From Henricia sp. BOLD:AAB3569 (taxonomy: Eukaryota; Echinodermata; Asteroidea; Spinulosida; Echinasteridae): 64,000 bases of DNA. Position numbers and translations under genes: made by a program. The notes under the pieces were generated by a model that saw nothing but the letters and a program-made list of their open reading frames with translations, ran no database searches and had not been told where the DNA came from. Shown piece after piece: positions 1-11,630 of the stretch (positions are counted from its first letter, which is position 1; each line of letters opens with the position of its first letter). The stretch spans positions 930,001 to 994,000 of the forward strand of contig JBBELK010000451.1 in the NCBI GenBank assembly GCA_037783545.1. The letters run 5' to 3'.

Positions 1-240
1 AAATCGAACCGGGGTTACCCCCTGTCCGATTTTCTAATGTATTGAAATGGAGGTTTCCCTCCTCTACCTGTTAAAGAAAAAATTAATAAAAATGGTGCAC
101 ATAGAAATGCAATTAAACACAGAAAATCGAACCGGGGTTACCCCCTGTCCGATTTTCTAATGTATTGAAATGGAGGTTTCCCTCCTCTACCTGTTAAAGA
201 AAACATTAATAAAAATGGTGTACAATTCAAATGATTTATT
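1..240. repeat. Two tandem units of about 123 bp
   Basis: The segment containing CGAACCGGGGTTACC, then a TTTCCCTCCTC motif and an AT-rich end, occurs twice head to tail. The mirror copy is at about 20830-21050. The outermost right-arm copy contains a near-perfect palindrome (about 21013-21047) around the AACAGGGGTAACCCCCTGTT core. Confidence 0.8.
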
Positions 241-515
241 AAACAAGAAAATATAGTTACAAAATAAGCGGTAACTGCAATCTCAAAACACATCATTTGT
301 CGAGAATCGTCTTTTCATGAGCAAACATTTTGACTTGGTGAATCAAGTCACAGATTGTCAGTAAATACATCATGACAAACTGAAAATGGACTTTCTCAAG
401 TTTTCCATCTACATACCCGATTACGACGTACCAAGTCAAAAAGACAGTCACGAAAACATTTAAAAACTTATTCCGTCTGGAACTGGACTGCTTGCGGCCT
501 CTGGAGATGCCGTTT
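215..515 (-). other. Duplicated 3'-terminal exon candidate, left copy
   Basis: On the minus strand a TTTCAG acceptor precedes 515, a reading frame stays open to a stop at 293, and AATAAA lies at 235-240. The mirror copy (20530-20830) preserves acceptor, frame and poly(A) signal. The frame (about 74 codons from the acceptor) has a basic Arg/Ser start and one hydrophobic stretch that could be a membrane segment. I recognise no family. Because the two copies are nearly identical overall, the open frame is weak evidence for selection; a noncoding 3' exon is equally possible. Confidence 0.35.
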
Positions 516-852
516 CTGAAAAAGAAAAATAACAAAATATTAGTTTCAGATAAACACATTTTACAATGGCTTTCATTTCATACCAAAATTTATTAATTTT
601 CAGTTAATTTCTCTTTAGAACATTACTTGGTGCATTTGCCTACAACAATTTACTATTTGTACAAAACATGCATTTTAGCTGGAAATCATAGGTTTTTTAT
701 ATGTGCTATCCAAATAATAAATTTGTTGACGGGAACATTTCAATATGATTTTTAGCTGAGAATTGGAATCCAATTAGTTTTACTAGTTAAACTTTGAAAA
801 TGCACACAAACTTGTTCATGTTTTTAGATGATTATCAATTTATGGGTAAGAA

Positions 853-1228
853 TTAAAGGCAGTATACATGATTGGTATCTCGAAAATCAGAAATGTTCAC
901 AGATTTATGCCCAACTTACACAATATAAACATGACGACAGTAGAAAACTTCCCTGAAATGGTTTTGGCTGAAGTGCTATAGTCTTTGAGAAATGAGTCAA
1001 ACCAATTAGTTTTTCACCTCATAAGACGAAAATTCAATTCGCCCCAAATTACTTCATTCATGCACTGTGATTCAGGGGAGAAATGACTGCAAACTCTTTT
1101 TTGGACCGTTTTCTCAAACTTAGACGGAGCTGGTTTTTGCTCAGGTTGGTTTTAATCAGAACATATTCAATCACACAGGGGGATAAAATTATTTGTAACA
1201 GTTTACCAATTATGTATACTATCTTTAA
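853..1228. mobile_element. MITE, 'GGCAGTATACATGATTGG' family, left-arm copy
   Basis: Ends are inverted repeats: TTAAAGGCAGTATACATGAT at one side, and a TATGTATACTATCTTTAA end at the other. Related copies are at 19815-20192 (mirror copy in the right arm), 40115-40591 (longest) and a fragment near 29836-29975. Non-autonomous: no transposase is seen. Confidence 0.7.
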
Positions 1229-1654
1229 GTTTATTTTTTCTTTTAAAATACTTGAGCATTAGTGAGTACAAATTTAACCAAAAACCCAAATTTAGTTTCA
1301 TATTAACAGCACACATTATCAACTTGCATATTGGTCATTTTTTAGAAATTTCGAAAGAGCTTCATACAATAAACGGTAGGAATTTAGGCACTCGACCATC
1401 ACTTTGTCCTTAAAGGCTTATTGTATCATTTGCAATGACCCAATTTTGGTTTTTCATGAGTTGACAAGGAAAACCTTACTCAAAGTGTCGATAGCAATGG
1501 TAACAACAAACACCACATTTATTTCCGTCAAAATGGTATTTCATGTTGGAAATTGACAACGAAGGTGGGTTCTAAAAAGTTCCCGTGCACGGGACCTTTT
1601 CAAGGTTTTCGAGCATTGATGTATCTATGTAGCTAAAATTTCTTCAGGCTAGTT

Positions 1655-2250
1655 TACCAACATTCTTCCTTAGATATGTTACACTCTTCTTCTACGAATC
1701 TGCAAAAAGTTGTATCTTGCGAATGACACATAAGGCCTTTAAAAAACTTGTAACCATCAGAAATTGCACATTTGATAAGGAAACACCCCGAAAGTAAGTT
1801 AGATGTTTCACAGCCCAGGTCAAGTTTTTGCAAACTACAACTGGAAATCGGTGGCAGATCTAGGCTCACGGAAATTTCAAGTACTACCCCTAGATAGTGC
1901 CTGGATCCACTGCCGATTTCTAGTCATGATCACAAAAACCTAGCCCAGGCTCATGGACATTTCAAGCACTACCCAGATAGTGCCTGGATCCACTGCCGAT
2001 TTCTAGTCATGATCACAAAAACTCGGCAAGCTCTGTGACAGATATTTTCCTTAACATTTTTTTGTAGTTTTCTACAGGTCTAAGTGATAATCAAGTACTA
2101 AATTCTTTCCTCAAACTAGTTTAATTTTGTTAAACTTTGAAAATGCACACAATCTTGTTTATGTTTTTAAGTTATCAATTTATAGGTTAGAATTAAATGT
2201 ATTTGTTCTTATAAAATGACGAGCACTAGTGAGCGCAGATTTGACCAAAA
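1655..2250. repeat. Inner inverted repeat, first half
   Basis: Sequence from about 1655 to 2250 is repeated in opposite orientation at about 3670-3850 and 7610-7790, so the left arm contains a second, nested inverted duplication. It contains about two reverse-oriented units of the 83-bp satellite (about 1860-2035). The right arm has only one such segment (about 18930-19330), so the second copy arose after, or independently of, the large duplication. Confidence 0.75.
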
Positions 2251-2935
2251 AAAACCCCCGAATTTAGGAGTTTCTTGAAAGGTTTCTTTTTAGCCATTTT
2301 AGGATTTTTTTTTTCACGTTATAAATGCAAGAGCACAAACTGCATGTTACACATTTCACTTTCCACAAAACGAAAAGCTCAATTCATGTGGGTTCAGATT
2401 GTGGTTCATGTGCCCATGAGCAATGTACTTTGCTCCTCTCCACCCAGGAGTAAATGGGTACCTACATGTATAAGGACAGTGAAGGTTGAAGATACGTTGC
2501 TGTAATAATGGCCTACATAAGTTCATATTATAACATGCAGTCTGTACACGGAAGGACAGAGCATATTAATGGAATGTCTGTAGCACAAGTTAAAAATAGG
2601 GAATTCAACTGACCTCCAAATTTAACCACTCCAGCAATTAAATTCATTCACTTGGTAAAGTTTGTTTTAACCTTGGCATGTGCCAAAAATAAGGGGGTTT
2701 GTGCTGTACATTTACCAGCATGTATGAATGAAAATTGTGGCCTGTCACAACATGGAACCTTCCGACTATTTACACAGATGAGTAGGTCAAGTCTGTACGA
2801 TGTGCGTATTCATGTAGCCTTTTGCAAATTCAACTTGATATGCACAGATTTTGCCTTCCTGATGATATACATATAAAAATACAATGCATTTTTTTCCCGT
2901 TTAGCACAGTGTAGGTAATTTGCAGAATGAGTTAA

Positions 2936-3235
2936 GTATCGTGGCTGAGCAGTTTGGGTCATTCACTCACAAACTTCTGGTTGAAACACCCAAAGGTTGT
3001 GGTTTTTAGACTACTTGAGGTTAATGTGCCCTTGAGCAAGGCACTTGACCCCAATTGCTCCATCCTGTGGATGGGATGTAAAGCCCTAGGTCCAGTGTTG
3101 TGTAATGCACCTTACAGATCCTAGAACATTCTTTTGGAAGAGATGGGGAGTTTGTCCCCAGTGTCTCTGGCTTAGTCGCAACTCGCCGACCTATACGTAT
3201 CAATATTGAGGTAGTTCCTGACAGTTGTAAAGCGC
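2936..3235 (+). mobile_element. tRNA-derived SINE, diverged copy (left arm)
   Basis: A tRNA-like head begins near GTATCGTGGCTGAGC, followed by a body with the CCTTGAGCAAGGCACTT motif and GGATGGGATGTAAAG. The same head-plus-body arrangement is at 43070-43370 (best preserved head), 55500-55800 (minus) and, as the mirror copy, 17560-17880 (minus). No clean target-site duplication was found here. Confidence 0.6.
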
Positions 3236-3534
3236 ATGAAATGCGCTATTATTAAAGAACACCAGAAATTTGTCAGTGAATTTATTTGTGTACACTGATT
3301 TTGCCACCGATTTCTTAAGCAATTAAATTGCGAAAAGGCCAATAATTTAGTTGTTTTCCCAACTTGGCTTTAAAATTATGTATAGATTTTCATCTCTCAA
3401 ACCAAGTTTTTTTTGGAAAGAATTGAGAAGTTGATTATGGCTTCAGACCTTGTGTGCAAAACATATGAGACGGGCTGATAACTTCAAGTGTTTCCTCACA
3501 AAATCGTAAAATGTTCTCACTCAATTTGCACCTA

Positions 3535-3551
3535 CCCCCCCACCCCCCCCC

Positions 3552-3601
<50 letters not shown>
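3535..3601. repeat. Poly-C tract (about 65 bp, few interruptions)
   Basis: Nearly pure C interrupted by a few A residues near its left end. The minus strand is a long G run, able to form G-quadruplexes; the plus strand could form an i-motif. It lies just outside the satellite block and is absent from the right arm. Its true length may be unstable or poorly assembled. Confidence 0.9.
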
Positions 3602-3604
<3 letters not shown>

Positions 3605-3841
3605 CCTAAATAGAGCAAGTTCGGGTGGGCGACTAGACTTAACCTTAGTCGATATGGGCAGTGCGGGCAGTTTTGTTTGGTCAAATCGGCGCTCACTAGT
3701 GCTCGTCATTTTATAAGAACAAATACATTTAATTCCAACCTATAAATTGATAACTTAAAAACATAAACAAGATTGTGTGCATTTTCAAAGTTTAACAAAA
3801 TTAAACTAGTTTGAGGAAAGAATTTAGTACTCGATTATCAC

Positions 3842-6800
3842 TGAGCCTGGGCTAGGTTTTTGTGATCATGACTAGAAATCGGCAGTGGATCCAGGCACTA
3901 TCTGGGTAGTGCTTGAAATGTCCATGAGCCTGGGCTAGGTTCTGGTGATCATGACTAGAAATCGGCAGTGGATCCAGGCACTATCTGGGTAGTGCTTGAA
4001 ATGTCCATGAGCCTGGGCTAGGTTTTTGTGATCATGACTAGAAATCGGCAGTGGATCCAGGCACTATCTGGGTAGTGCTTGAAATGTCCATGAGCCTGGG
4101 CTAGGTTTTTGTGATCATGACTAGAAATCGGCGGTGGATCCAGGCACTATCTGGGTAGTACTTGAAATGTCCATGAGCCTGGGCTAGGTTCTGGTGATCA
4201 TGACTAGAAATCGGCAGTGGATCCAGGCACTATCTGGGTAGTGCTTGAAATGTCCATGAGCCTGGGCTAGGTTTTTGTGATCATGACTAGAAATCGGCAG
4301 TGGATCCAGGCACTATCTGGGTAGTGCTTGAAATGTCCATGAGCCTGGGCTAGGTTTTTGTGATCATGACTAGAAATCGGCAGTGGATCCAGGCACTATC
4401 TGGGTAGTGCTTGAAATGTCCATGAGCCTGGGCTAGGTTCTGGTGATCATGACTAGAAATCGGCAGTGGATCCAGGCACTATCTGGGTAGTGCTTGAAAT
4501 GTCCATGAGCCTGGGCTAGGTTTTTGTGATCATGACTAGAAATCGGCAGTGGATCCAGGCACTATCTGGGTAGTGCTTGAAATGTCCATGAGCCTGGGCT
4601 AGGTTTTTGTGATCATGACTAGAAATCGGCAGTGGATCCAGGCACTATCTGGGTAGTGCTTGAAATGTCCATGAGCCTGGGCTAGGTTTTTGTGATCATG
4701 ACTAGAAATCGGCAGTGGATCCAGGCACTATCTGGGTAGTGCTTGAAATGTCCATGAGCCTGGGCTAGGTTCTGGTGATCATGACTAGAAATCGGCAGTG
4801 GATCCAGGCACTATCTGGGTAGTGCTTGAAATGTCCATGAGCCTGGGCTAGGTTTTTGTGATCATGACTAGAAATCGGCAGTGGATCCAGGCACTATCTG
4901 GGTAGTGCTTGAAATGTCCATGAGCCTGGGCTAGGTTTTTGTGATCATGACTAGAAATCGGCAGTGGATCCAGGCACTATCTGGGTAGTGCTTGAAATGT
5001 CCATGAGCCTGGGCTAGGTTTTTGTGATCATGACTAGAAATCGGCAGTGGATCCAGGCACTATCTGGGTAGTGCTTGAAATGTCCATGAGCCTGGGCTAG
5101 GTTTTTGTGATCATGACTAGAAATCGGCGGTGGATCCAGGCACTATCTGGGTAGTACTTGAAATGTCCATGAGCCTGGGCTAGGTTCTGGTGATCATGAC
5201 TAGAAATCGGCAGTGGATCCAGGCACTATCTGGGTAGTGCTTGAAATGTCCATGAGCCTGGGCTAGGTTTTTGTGATCATGACTAGAAATCGGCAGTGGA
5301 TCCAGGCACTATCTGGGTAGTGCTTGAAATGTCCATGAGCCTGGGCTAGGTTTTTGTGATCATGACTAGAAATCGGCAGTGGATCCAGGCACTATCTGGG
5401 TAGTGCTTGAAATGTCCATGAGCCTGGGCTAGGTTCTGGTGATCATGACTAGAAATCGGCAGTGGATCCAGGCACTATCTGGGTAGTGCTTGAAATGTCC
5501 ATGAGCCTGGGCTAGGTTTTTGTGATCATGACTAGAAATCGGCAGTGGATCCAGGCACTATCTGGGTAGTGCTTGAAATGTCCATGAGCCTGGGCTAGGT
5601 TTTTGTGATCATGACTAGAAATCGGCGGTGGATCCAGGCACTATCTGGGTAGTACTTGAAATGTCCATGAGCCTGGGCTAGGTTCTGGTGATCATGACTA
5701 GAAATCGGCAGTGGATCCAGGCACTATCTGGGTAGTGCTTGAAATGTCCATGAGCCTGGGCTAGGTTTTTGTGATCATGACTAGAAATCGGCAGTGGATC
5801 CAGGCACTATCTGGGTAGTGCTTGAAATGTCCATGAGCCTGGGCTAGGTTTTTGTGATCATGACTAGAAATCGGCAGTGGATCCAGGCACTATCTGGGTA
5901 GTGCTTGAAATGTCCATGAGCCTGGGCTAGGTTCTGGTGATCATGACTAGAAATCGGCAGTGGATCCAGGCACTATCTGGGTAGTGCTTGAAATGTCCAT
6001 GAGCCTGGGCTAGGTTTTTGTGATCATGACTAGAAATCGGCAGTGGATCCAGGCACTATCTGGGTAGTGCTTGAAATGTCCATGAGCCTGGGCTAGGTTT
6101 TTGTGATCATGACTAGAAATCGGCAGTGGATCCAGGCACTATCTGGGTAGTGCTTGAAATGTCCATGAGCCTGGGCTAGGTTTTTGTGATCATGACTAGA
6201 AATCGGCAGTGGATCCAGGCACTATCTGGGTAGTGCTTGAAATGTCCATGAGCCTGGGCTAGGTTCTGGTGATCATGACTAGAAATCGGCAGTGGATCCA
6301 GGCACTATCTGGGTAGTGCTTGAAATGTCCATGAGCCTGGGCTAGGTTTTTGTGATCATGACTAGAAATCGGCAGTGGATCCAGGCACTATCTGGGTAGT
6401 GCTTGAAATGTCCATGAGCCTGGGCTAGGTTTTTGTGATCATGACTAGAAATCGGCAGTGGATCCAGGCACTATCTGGGTAGTGCTTGAAATGTCCATGA
6501 GCCTGGGCTAGGTTTTTGTGATCATGACTAGAAATCGGCAGTGGATCCAGGCACTATCTGGGTAGTGCTTGAAATGTCCATGAGCCTGGGCTAGGTTTTT
6601 GTGATCATGACTAGAAATCGGCGGTGGATCCAGGCACTATCTGGGTAGTACTTGAAATGTCCATGAGCCTGGGCTAGGTTCTGGTGATCATGACTAGAAA
6701 TCGGCAGTGGATCCAGGCACTATCTGGGTAGTGCTTGAAATGTCCATGAGCCTGGGCTAGGTTTTTGTGATCATGACTAGAAATCGGCAGTGGATCCAGG

Positions 6801-7640
6801 CACTATCTGGGTAGTGCTTGAAATGTCCATGAGCCTGGGCTAGGTTTTTGTGATCATGACTAGAAATCGGCAGTGGATCCAGGCACTATCTGGGTAGTGC
6901 TTGAAATGTCCATGAGCCTGGGCTAGGTTCTGGTGATCATGACTAGAAATCGGCAGTGGATCCAGGCACTATCTGGGTAGTGCTTGAAATGTCCATGAGC
7001 CTGGGCTAGGTTTTTGTGATCATGACTAGAAATCGGCAGTGGATCCAGGCACTATCTGGGTAGTGCTTGAAATGTCCATGAGCCTGGGCTAGGTTTTTGT
7101 GATCATGACTAGAAATCGGCAGTGGATCCAGGCACTATCTGGGTAGTGCTTGAAATGTCCATGAGCCTGGGCTAGGTTTTTGTGATCATGACTAGAAATC
7201 GGCAGTGGATCCAGGCACTATCTGGGTAGTGCTTGAAATGTCCATGAGCCTGGGCTAGGTTCTGGTGATCATGACTAGAAATCGGCAGTGGATCCAGGCA
7301 CTATCTGGGTAGTGCTTGAAATGTCCATGAGCCTGGGCTAGGTTTTTGTGATCATGACTAGAAATCGGCAGTGGATCCAGGCACTATCTGGGTAGTGCTT
7401 GAAATGTCCATGAGCCTGGGCTAGGTTCTGGTGATCATGACTAGAAATCGGCAGTGGATCCAGGCACTATCTGGGTAGTGCTTGAAATGTCCATGAGCCT
7501 GGGCTAGGTTTTTGTGATCATGACTAGAAATCGGCAGTGGATCCAGGCACTATCTGGGTAGTGCTTGAAATGTCCATGAGCCTGGGCTAGGTTCTGGTGA
7601 TCATGACTAGAAATCGGCAGTGGATCCAAGCACTATCTGG
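3842..7640 (+). repeat. 83-bp satellite array, about 46 units, with higher-order structure
   Basis: Units start with GAGCCTGGGCTAGG and include GATCATGACTAGAAATCGG and GGATCCAGGCACTATC. Three variants recur: A (TTTTTGTG after GGCTAGG), B (TTCTGGTG) and A* (type A with CGGCGG and GTAGTACTTG). A* is always followed by B. Units 5-16 and 23-34 show the same 12-unit order (B AA B AAA B AAA A*), i.e. a 996-bp higher-order repeat at about 4175-5170 and 5669-6664, with partial copies between and after. The last unit (from about 7578) is diverged and leads into single-copy sequence also present in the right arm. No coding role is apparent. Confidence 0.95.
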
Positions 7641-8068
7641 GGGTAGTACTTGAAATTTCCGTGAGCCTAGATCTGCCACCGATTTCCAGTTGTAGTTTGC
7701 AAAAACTTGACCTGGGCTGTGAAACATCTAACTCACTTTCCTTATCAAATGTGCAATTTCTGATGGTTACAAGTTTTTTAAAGGCCCTATGTATCAAAAT
7801 ATACGTGCTCCAAGCCAAATTTACTGTGAATTTTTGATATCCAAACAGTCAAGTGTCATGTACTCAAAAGGGGGATGTGCCTTTGGGCAAAGCATTTTAC
7901 CATAAATTGCCTCTCTCCACACAGAAAAATACTTTGGTAGTGAATGTATAAAACTTCAGTACTATTGTTATGAACAAACTCAGAATTGTCTGGATTTTTA
8001 TGGTAAAATTGGCTCCAATCACAAACAATACACCTTTAAAGTTACAATAGAGACTATATGATACTTAC
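7641..8068. other. Left-arm sequence homologous to the right arm, no gene
   Basis: About 7641-7800 repeats sequence found at 19155-19320 in the same orientation. From about 7830 the mirror relation to 17030-17160 resumes, including a fragment of an interspersed repeat with a CCTTTGGGCAAAGCATTTTACC motif. No exon is seen. Confidence 0.6.
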
Positions 8069-8101
8069 ATTTAAACTGGACCCTTGGCTGGTGATCAAAA
8101 C
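8069..8101 (-). other. Short exon-like segment, left copy
   Basis: On the minus strand, TTCTCCTCAG precedes a 33-bp segment followed by GTAAGTAT: a strong acceptor and donor pair. The right-arm counterpart (16853-16886) has the same splice signals but is one base longer in a run of T, so a shared reading frame is not kept. This suggests a noncoding exon or a decayed gene piece duplicated with the arms. Confidence 0.35.
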
Positions 8102-9199
8102 CTGAGGAGAAAAGACAAAGTATTGCTGTTAAAAATAAATAAAAGGTTCCTGAAACTTTTACCATGATTGTTTAAAATGGTCTCATTTTGTGGTAAATTA
8201 GTTGTTCCTATGTGGAGTATAAATGAGAGAATTCTACACATTGCCATCACCAGAGGTATTAGGTAGGAAATTTACTAACTTAATGAAATAGTCCACGTGT
8301 TTCAAGGAAAATTACACTTTTCACTCCGCAGAGATGTGCACCGTTTGGGGGTTTTGGAAAGAATTGGGAAGTTGATCATGGCTTCAAACCTCGTGTGCAA
8401 AACATATGAGACAGGCTGAAAATCTGTTCAGTATTTCCTCACAAAATCATGAATGTTTCTCACTAAAAAATTTGGGTTTTTAAATCAAATCTACACTTAC
8501 CGAGCATGCAGAGGGAAAAATACCATACACCCTCGCCAGTTGAGACTCAATGCACTAAGTCTATGGAGCATGACATAAAAATTCTGAGTGTTTTCAAAGT
8601 AAAACTTGAAATTTTCTCACTGCTTATCTCATGTTTCATGTTACCATAATAATTTCTTGGGTGTTATGATGAACGTAAAATGAGGACGTGAACGCGAAAT
8701 GGCTTGAGCACTGGTCATATCTTTATGAATATGATGAGGTCTCAGAACCCAGGTTCGAATTTTGGTCACGGCAAAGGAGTTAGGCTATCCATATTTGTGG
8801 ATTTTTGTTTTTGTCTGTTTTAAGATTTCCTCAAAGCATGGATCGGAGGAAGGTCCCTCCAATATAAAGAATTAGTGGCGAAGGCGGGTGTATGGTATTA
8901 ATTTATATTTAGTCATTGAGGGGAAATAGTGGCGACCAGTAAATATAATTTATTCTTCTAAGATTTTACCTCAGTGTATGCATTGTTTAGTACAGTTTAT
9001 CTTCTGCCAAAAGGTGAAATTTTGTTCAGAAAAATTTAGCATGAATAATGATAATTTCTAGTAGGGGGAAAAGACCTACTTTTTTGTAGACGAGGTCCAT
9101 AAGACTTGTGCACCGAGTTGAAATTGCAGAGTAGGCCTATGAAAGTAAAACTTTTATGAATTCATCCTAATTAAGAGTTTTAACAGATCCGCAATTTAC

Positions 9200-9240
9200 C
9201 TGTTCTAAGAAGCCACCGTCACACGGTACACGACTCCATC
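9200..9240 (-). other. Exon-like segment at inner end of left arm
   Basis: On the minus strand, CTCTTTCAG precedes GATGGAGTCGTGTACC, and the segment ends at AACAG/GTAAATTG. The right-arm counterpart starts at 16457 with the same acceptor, but diverges after about 30 bases and lacks the same donor. Reading frames are short (about 11 codons). Product unknown. Confidence 0.3.
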
Positions 9241-9300
9241 CTGAAAGAGAAAAGAACAACCAGATTTGAAGGATGGCATGGATGGTTACTTGATTTTTAA

Positions 9301-10036
9301 GTTGGTCCAAAGTCCCTTCAAGGGCTGCTTTCGAGCGCTCGTCCCTGGTACTGGTGCACCTTGGCGTGCGTTGGGAACGTTACGTCACACCATGGAGGAA
9401 GGGTCACACACATGCGTACACACAATCTAGACTGGTTCCCGCTCCACATATTTCACATACAACGACTGAAGAATTTTTGGTCCGGGTACCAGACTAGATC
9501 GATCCATGGTGCACCACGGTCATTAAAAATTACATTCCCGCTAATAATTAAAAGCTTAGTCTTCCACAAAATGAATCACAGGTATCTGATGAAAATAAAT
9601 CATGAAAATGTTTACAACATTTGTATTCAATCTGGAAGCTTGAACATTCAAAATATCAACCCAAAATTGAAATTTCCAGAATCATTCTACGACGCGCCAG
9701 CCATTTTTGCCGATTCATGCATGAGTACGCACAACTTAACTTAGACTGGTTCCCGCTCCACATATTCCACATACAACGACTGAATATGAGGACCGGCTAC
9801 TGTCTTGTTTAAAATAGCACCTTAAGCATTACGTCATGCATTTATTTTTAGGAGCACATAACCGTTAATTTTCAAAGCGCGCTGTGTTCAACCATTTGAA
9901 AAGGGGTAATTCCATATTTGACCAATACAAATTTAATATAAACCTTAAAATATTAAATGTAGGCTAGCACATCATTCAAAAAGAAAATTCAAACCTTGTC
10001 TGCATCACCCACCAGTGAGCTCCATAGTACATTAGT
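9301..10036. other. Spacer segment with a repeated 45-bp sequence
   Basis: The sequence around ACTGGTTCCCGCTCCACATA occurs at about 9427-9472 and again at 9741-9786. The attached TTTTTGGTCCGGGTACCAGA piece recurs at about 10705-10725. A 127-codon open frame (9361-9744) has no recognisable domain and overlaps these repeats; I do not call it a gene. Confidence 0.5.
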
Positions 10037-10406
10037 TTTAAAGGAGCGTGACCAGAGTTTCTGGAAAATAGTTTTCGATGTAACTTACCAATATTATCAA
10101 GTAACTCCCATACACACCTTCCATGTCCCAAAAACCCGAAAACATTCGCAATTTCCAGTAAAAAAATTGAACAAAACTATCGAGTCGGCTTTCAGTGGAT
10201 AAACGTTGATACTGGAAAATTAGTTTACAAATAATCGGTGGATTTTCGACGATATCCTCGGAAATATGCGGCCTAGAAGCGCGGGAGTTTCAGTTTCGTA
10301 ATCAGAAAAATATAACGGATGTTATAATATAAAAAATCTCATGACCCATAAGGTAAGTCCCGGGGAGTTATGGGTAAAAAAAAGTGATCTGGTCACACTC
10401 CTTTAA
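10037..10406. mobile_element. MITE, 'AAAGGAGCGTG' family, copy 1
   Basis: Begins TTAAAGGAGCGTGACCAG and ends with an inverted version, CTGGTCACACTCCTTTAA. Other copies: 36931-37257, 38641-39188 (with nested insertion), 42209-42728 (with extra DNA) and 56548-56895. Shared internal motifs include CCATGGG/TGTTGAGAT and GGATATC. No transposase. Confidence 0.75.
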
Positions 10407-10799
10407 TCTGCTGTTGTAATACCGTAATCCATTCATACGGTTACCGTAACTATAGCCACTGCGTAGTTTTAAATCCGTGGCCTCACCATAAATACACACG
10501 CAGCGGCACGGTACGTGCACGCGACGTCAATTCAAATTCTCGAAACAATGACGAATTGTACCCGACGATTAACGGTAACGTCCGGACGACCGGACGTGCA
10601 TTCGGGTAACTTCGGGAACCTTCGGAAAAAGGAGGAATTCTTCCTGTTTAAAAATGGCGGAATTGGCGGCTGCCGGACCTTAAATTCAGTCTAGTCAAAT
10701 AATTTTTGGTCCGGGTACCAGACTAAACTTAACTGCGCAGTCTCCCAGTTGTCCCGACGACTCGGAGGTCGGGAGCACTTCGTGCCCGGTAGTACTATA

Positions 10800-10922
10800 T
10801 ACCGGAAAACACCGGAAAACACCGGAAAACACCGGAAAACATACTAAACACCGGAAAACATACTAATTACCGGAAAACACCGGAAAACACCGGAAAACAT
10901 ACTAAATACCGGAAAACATACT
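10800..10922 (+). repeat. CCGGAAAACA minisatellite, array 1
   Basis: Tandem copies of ACCGGAAAAC, mixed with longer units containing ATACTAAAT. The same repeat forms array 2 at 15697-15960 (same strand) and array 3 at 15995-16095 (opposite strand). Confidence 0.9.
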
Positions 10923-11160
10923 GCTCACTGCTCACCCAACACACTAAACAAAACTGGGGTGTTAAATTCACCACTCTTTTTGATTTCACTTCTCATTCTT
11001 CTCATTCTTAACAAAATTGCAGAAAACGTGGTTATAGAGCCCAGAGCTGACACTCTATCCTTGATTTTGACTGCTCACCCAACACACTAAACAAAACTGG
11101 GGTGTTAAATTCACCACTCTTTTTGATTTCACTTCTCATTCTTCTCATTCTTACATTATG
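10923..11160. repeat. Duplicated segment of about 80 bp
   Basis: CTGCTCACCCAACACACTAA followed by a segment ending in CTCATTCTTCTCATTCTT occurs at about 10926-11010 and again at about 11071-11152. Part of it (about 10965-11055) reappears inverted at about 14205-14290. Confidence 0.75.
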
Positions 11161-11261
11161 AGGAAAATCTTAATCATACACTTTTTGGCCAACAATTATT
11201 TACAAAAAGCTATAGGGTTACCGTAGCCATTTTACATAAAACGCTACGTTTACCAAAAATT

Positions 11262-11630
11262 GCAATTATTCCAGTTGCAGCAATTATTCTAGTTGCAGCA
11301 ATTATTCCAGTTGCTGCAATTACTCCAGTTGCAGCAATTATTCCAGTTGCTGCAATTATTCCAGTTGCAGCAATTATTCTAGTTGCAGCAATTATTCCAG
11401 TTGCAGCAATTATTCCAGTTGCAGCAATTATTCCAGTTGCAGCAATTATTCCAGTTGCAGCAATTATTCCAGTTGCAGCAATTATTCTAGTTGCAGCAAT
11501 TATTCCAGTTGCTGCAATTACTCCAGTTGCAGCAATTATTCCAGTTGCTGCAATTATTCCAGTTGCAGCAATTATTCCAGTTGCAGCAATTATTCCAGTT
11601 GCAGCAATTATTCCAGTTGCAGCAATTATT
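11262..11630. repeat. 18-bp minisatellite, block 1 (about 20 copies)
   Basis: Unit ATTATTCCAGTTGCAGCA, with sporadic CTG/TAG variants. As 18 is divisible by 3, all frames stay open across it, giving repetitive translations (for example repeats of IIAATG on the minus strand) that should not be taken as genes. Block 2 is at about 11904-12094. Confidence 0.95.

Larger units (their letters stand above)
1..9300. repeat. Left arm of giant inverted duplication
   Basis: Read on the minus strand, this arm matches the right arm (16410-21055) in order. Position 1 pairs with about 21055, the segment near 293-559 pairs with 20486-20752 (identical 88-codon reading frame), 853-1228 with 19815-20192, 2940-3240 with 17560-17880, 8069-8101 with 16853-16886, and about 9297 with about 16411. 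The outer 2 kb are almost identical; the inner parts are more diverged. The left arm is about twice as long because it carries extra DNA (about 3400-7810: poly-C tract, satellite and a second copy of flanking sequence; also about 8170-9180). It may continue left of the window. Confidence 0.85.

Noticed and set aside
293-559. Firm protein-coding call for the 88-codon frame duplicated in both arms
   Set aside because: Identity between copies reflects recent duplication of the whole region, so conservation of the frame is not evidence of selection; kept only as an exon candidate.
3842-7640. Regular repeats of 83 bp considered as a CRISPR array
   Set aside because: No spacers: the whole unit is repeated, and the context is eukaryotic.
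9361-9744. 127-codon open frame in the spacer
   Set aside because: Overlaps a sequence repeated 300 bp away, shows no domain, and lacks a recognisable splice or poly(A) context.
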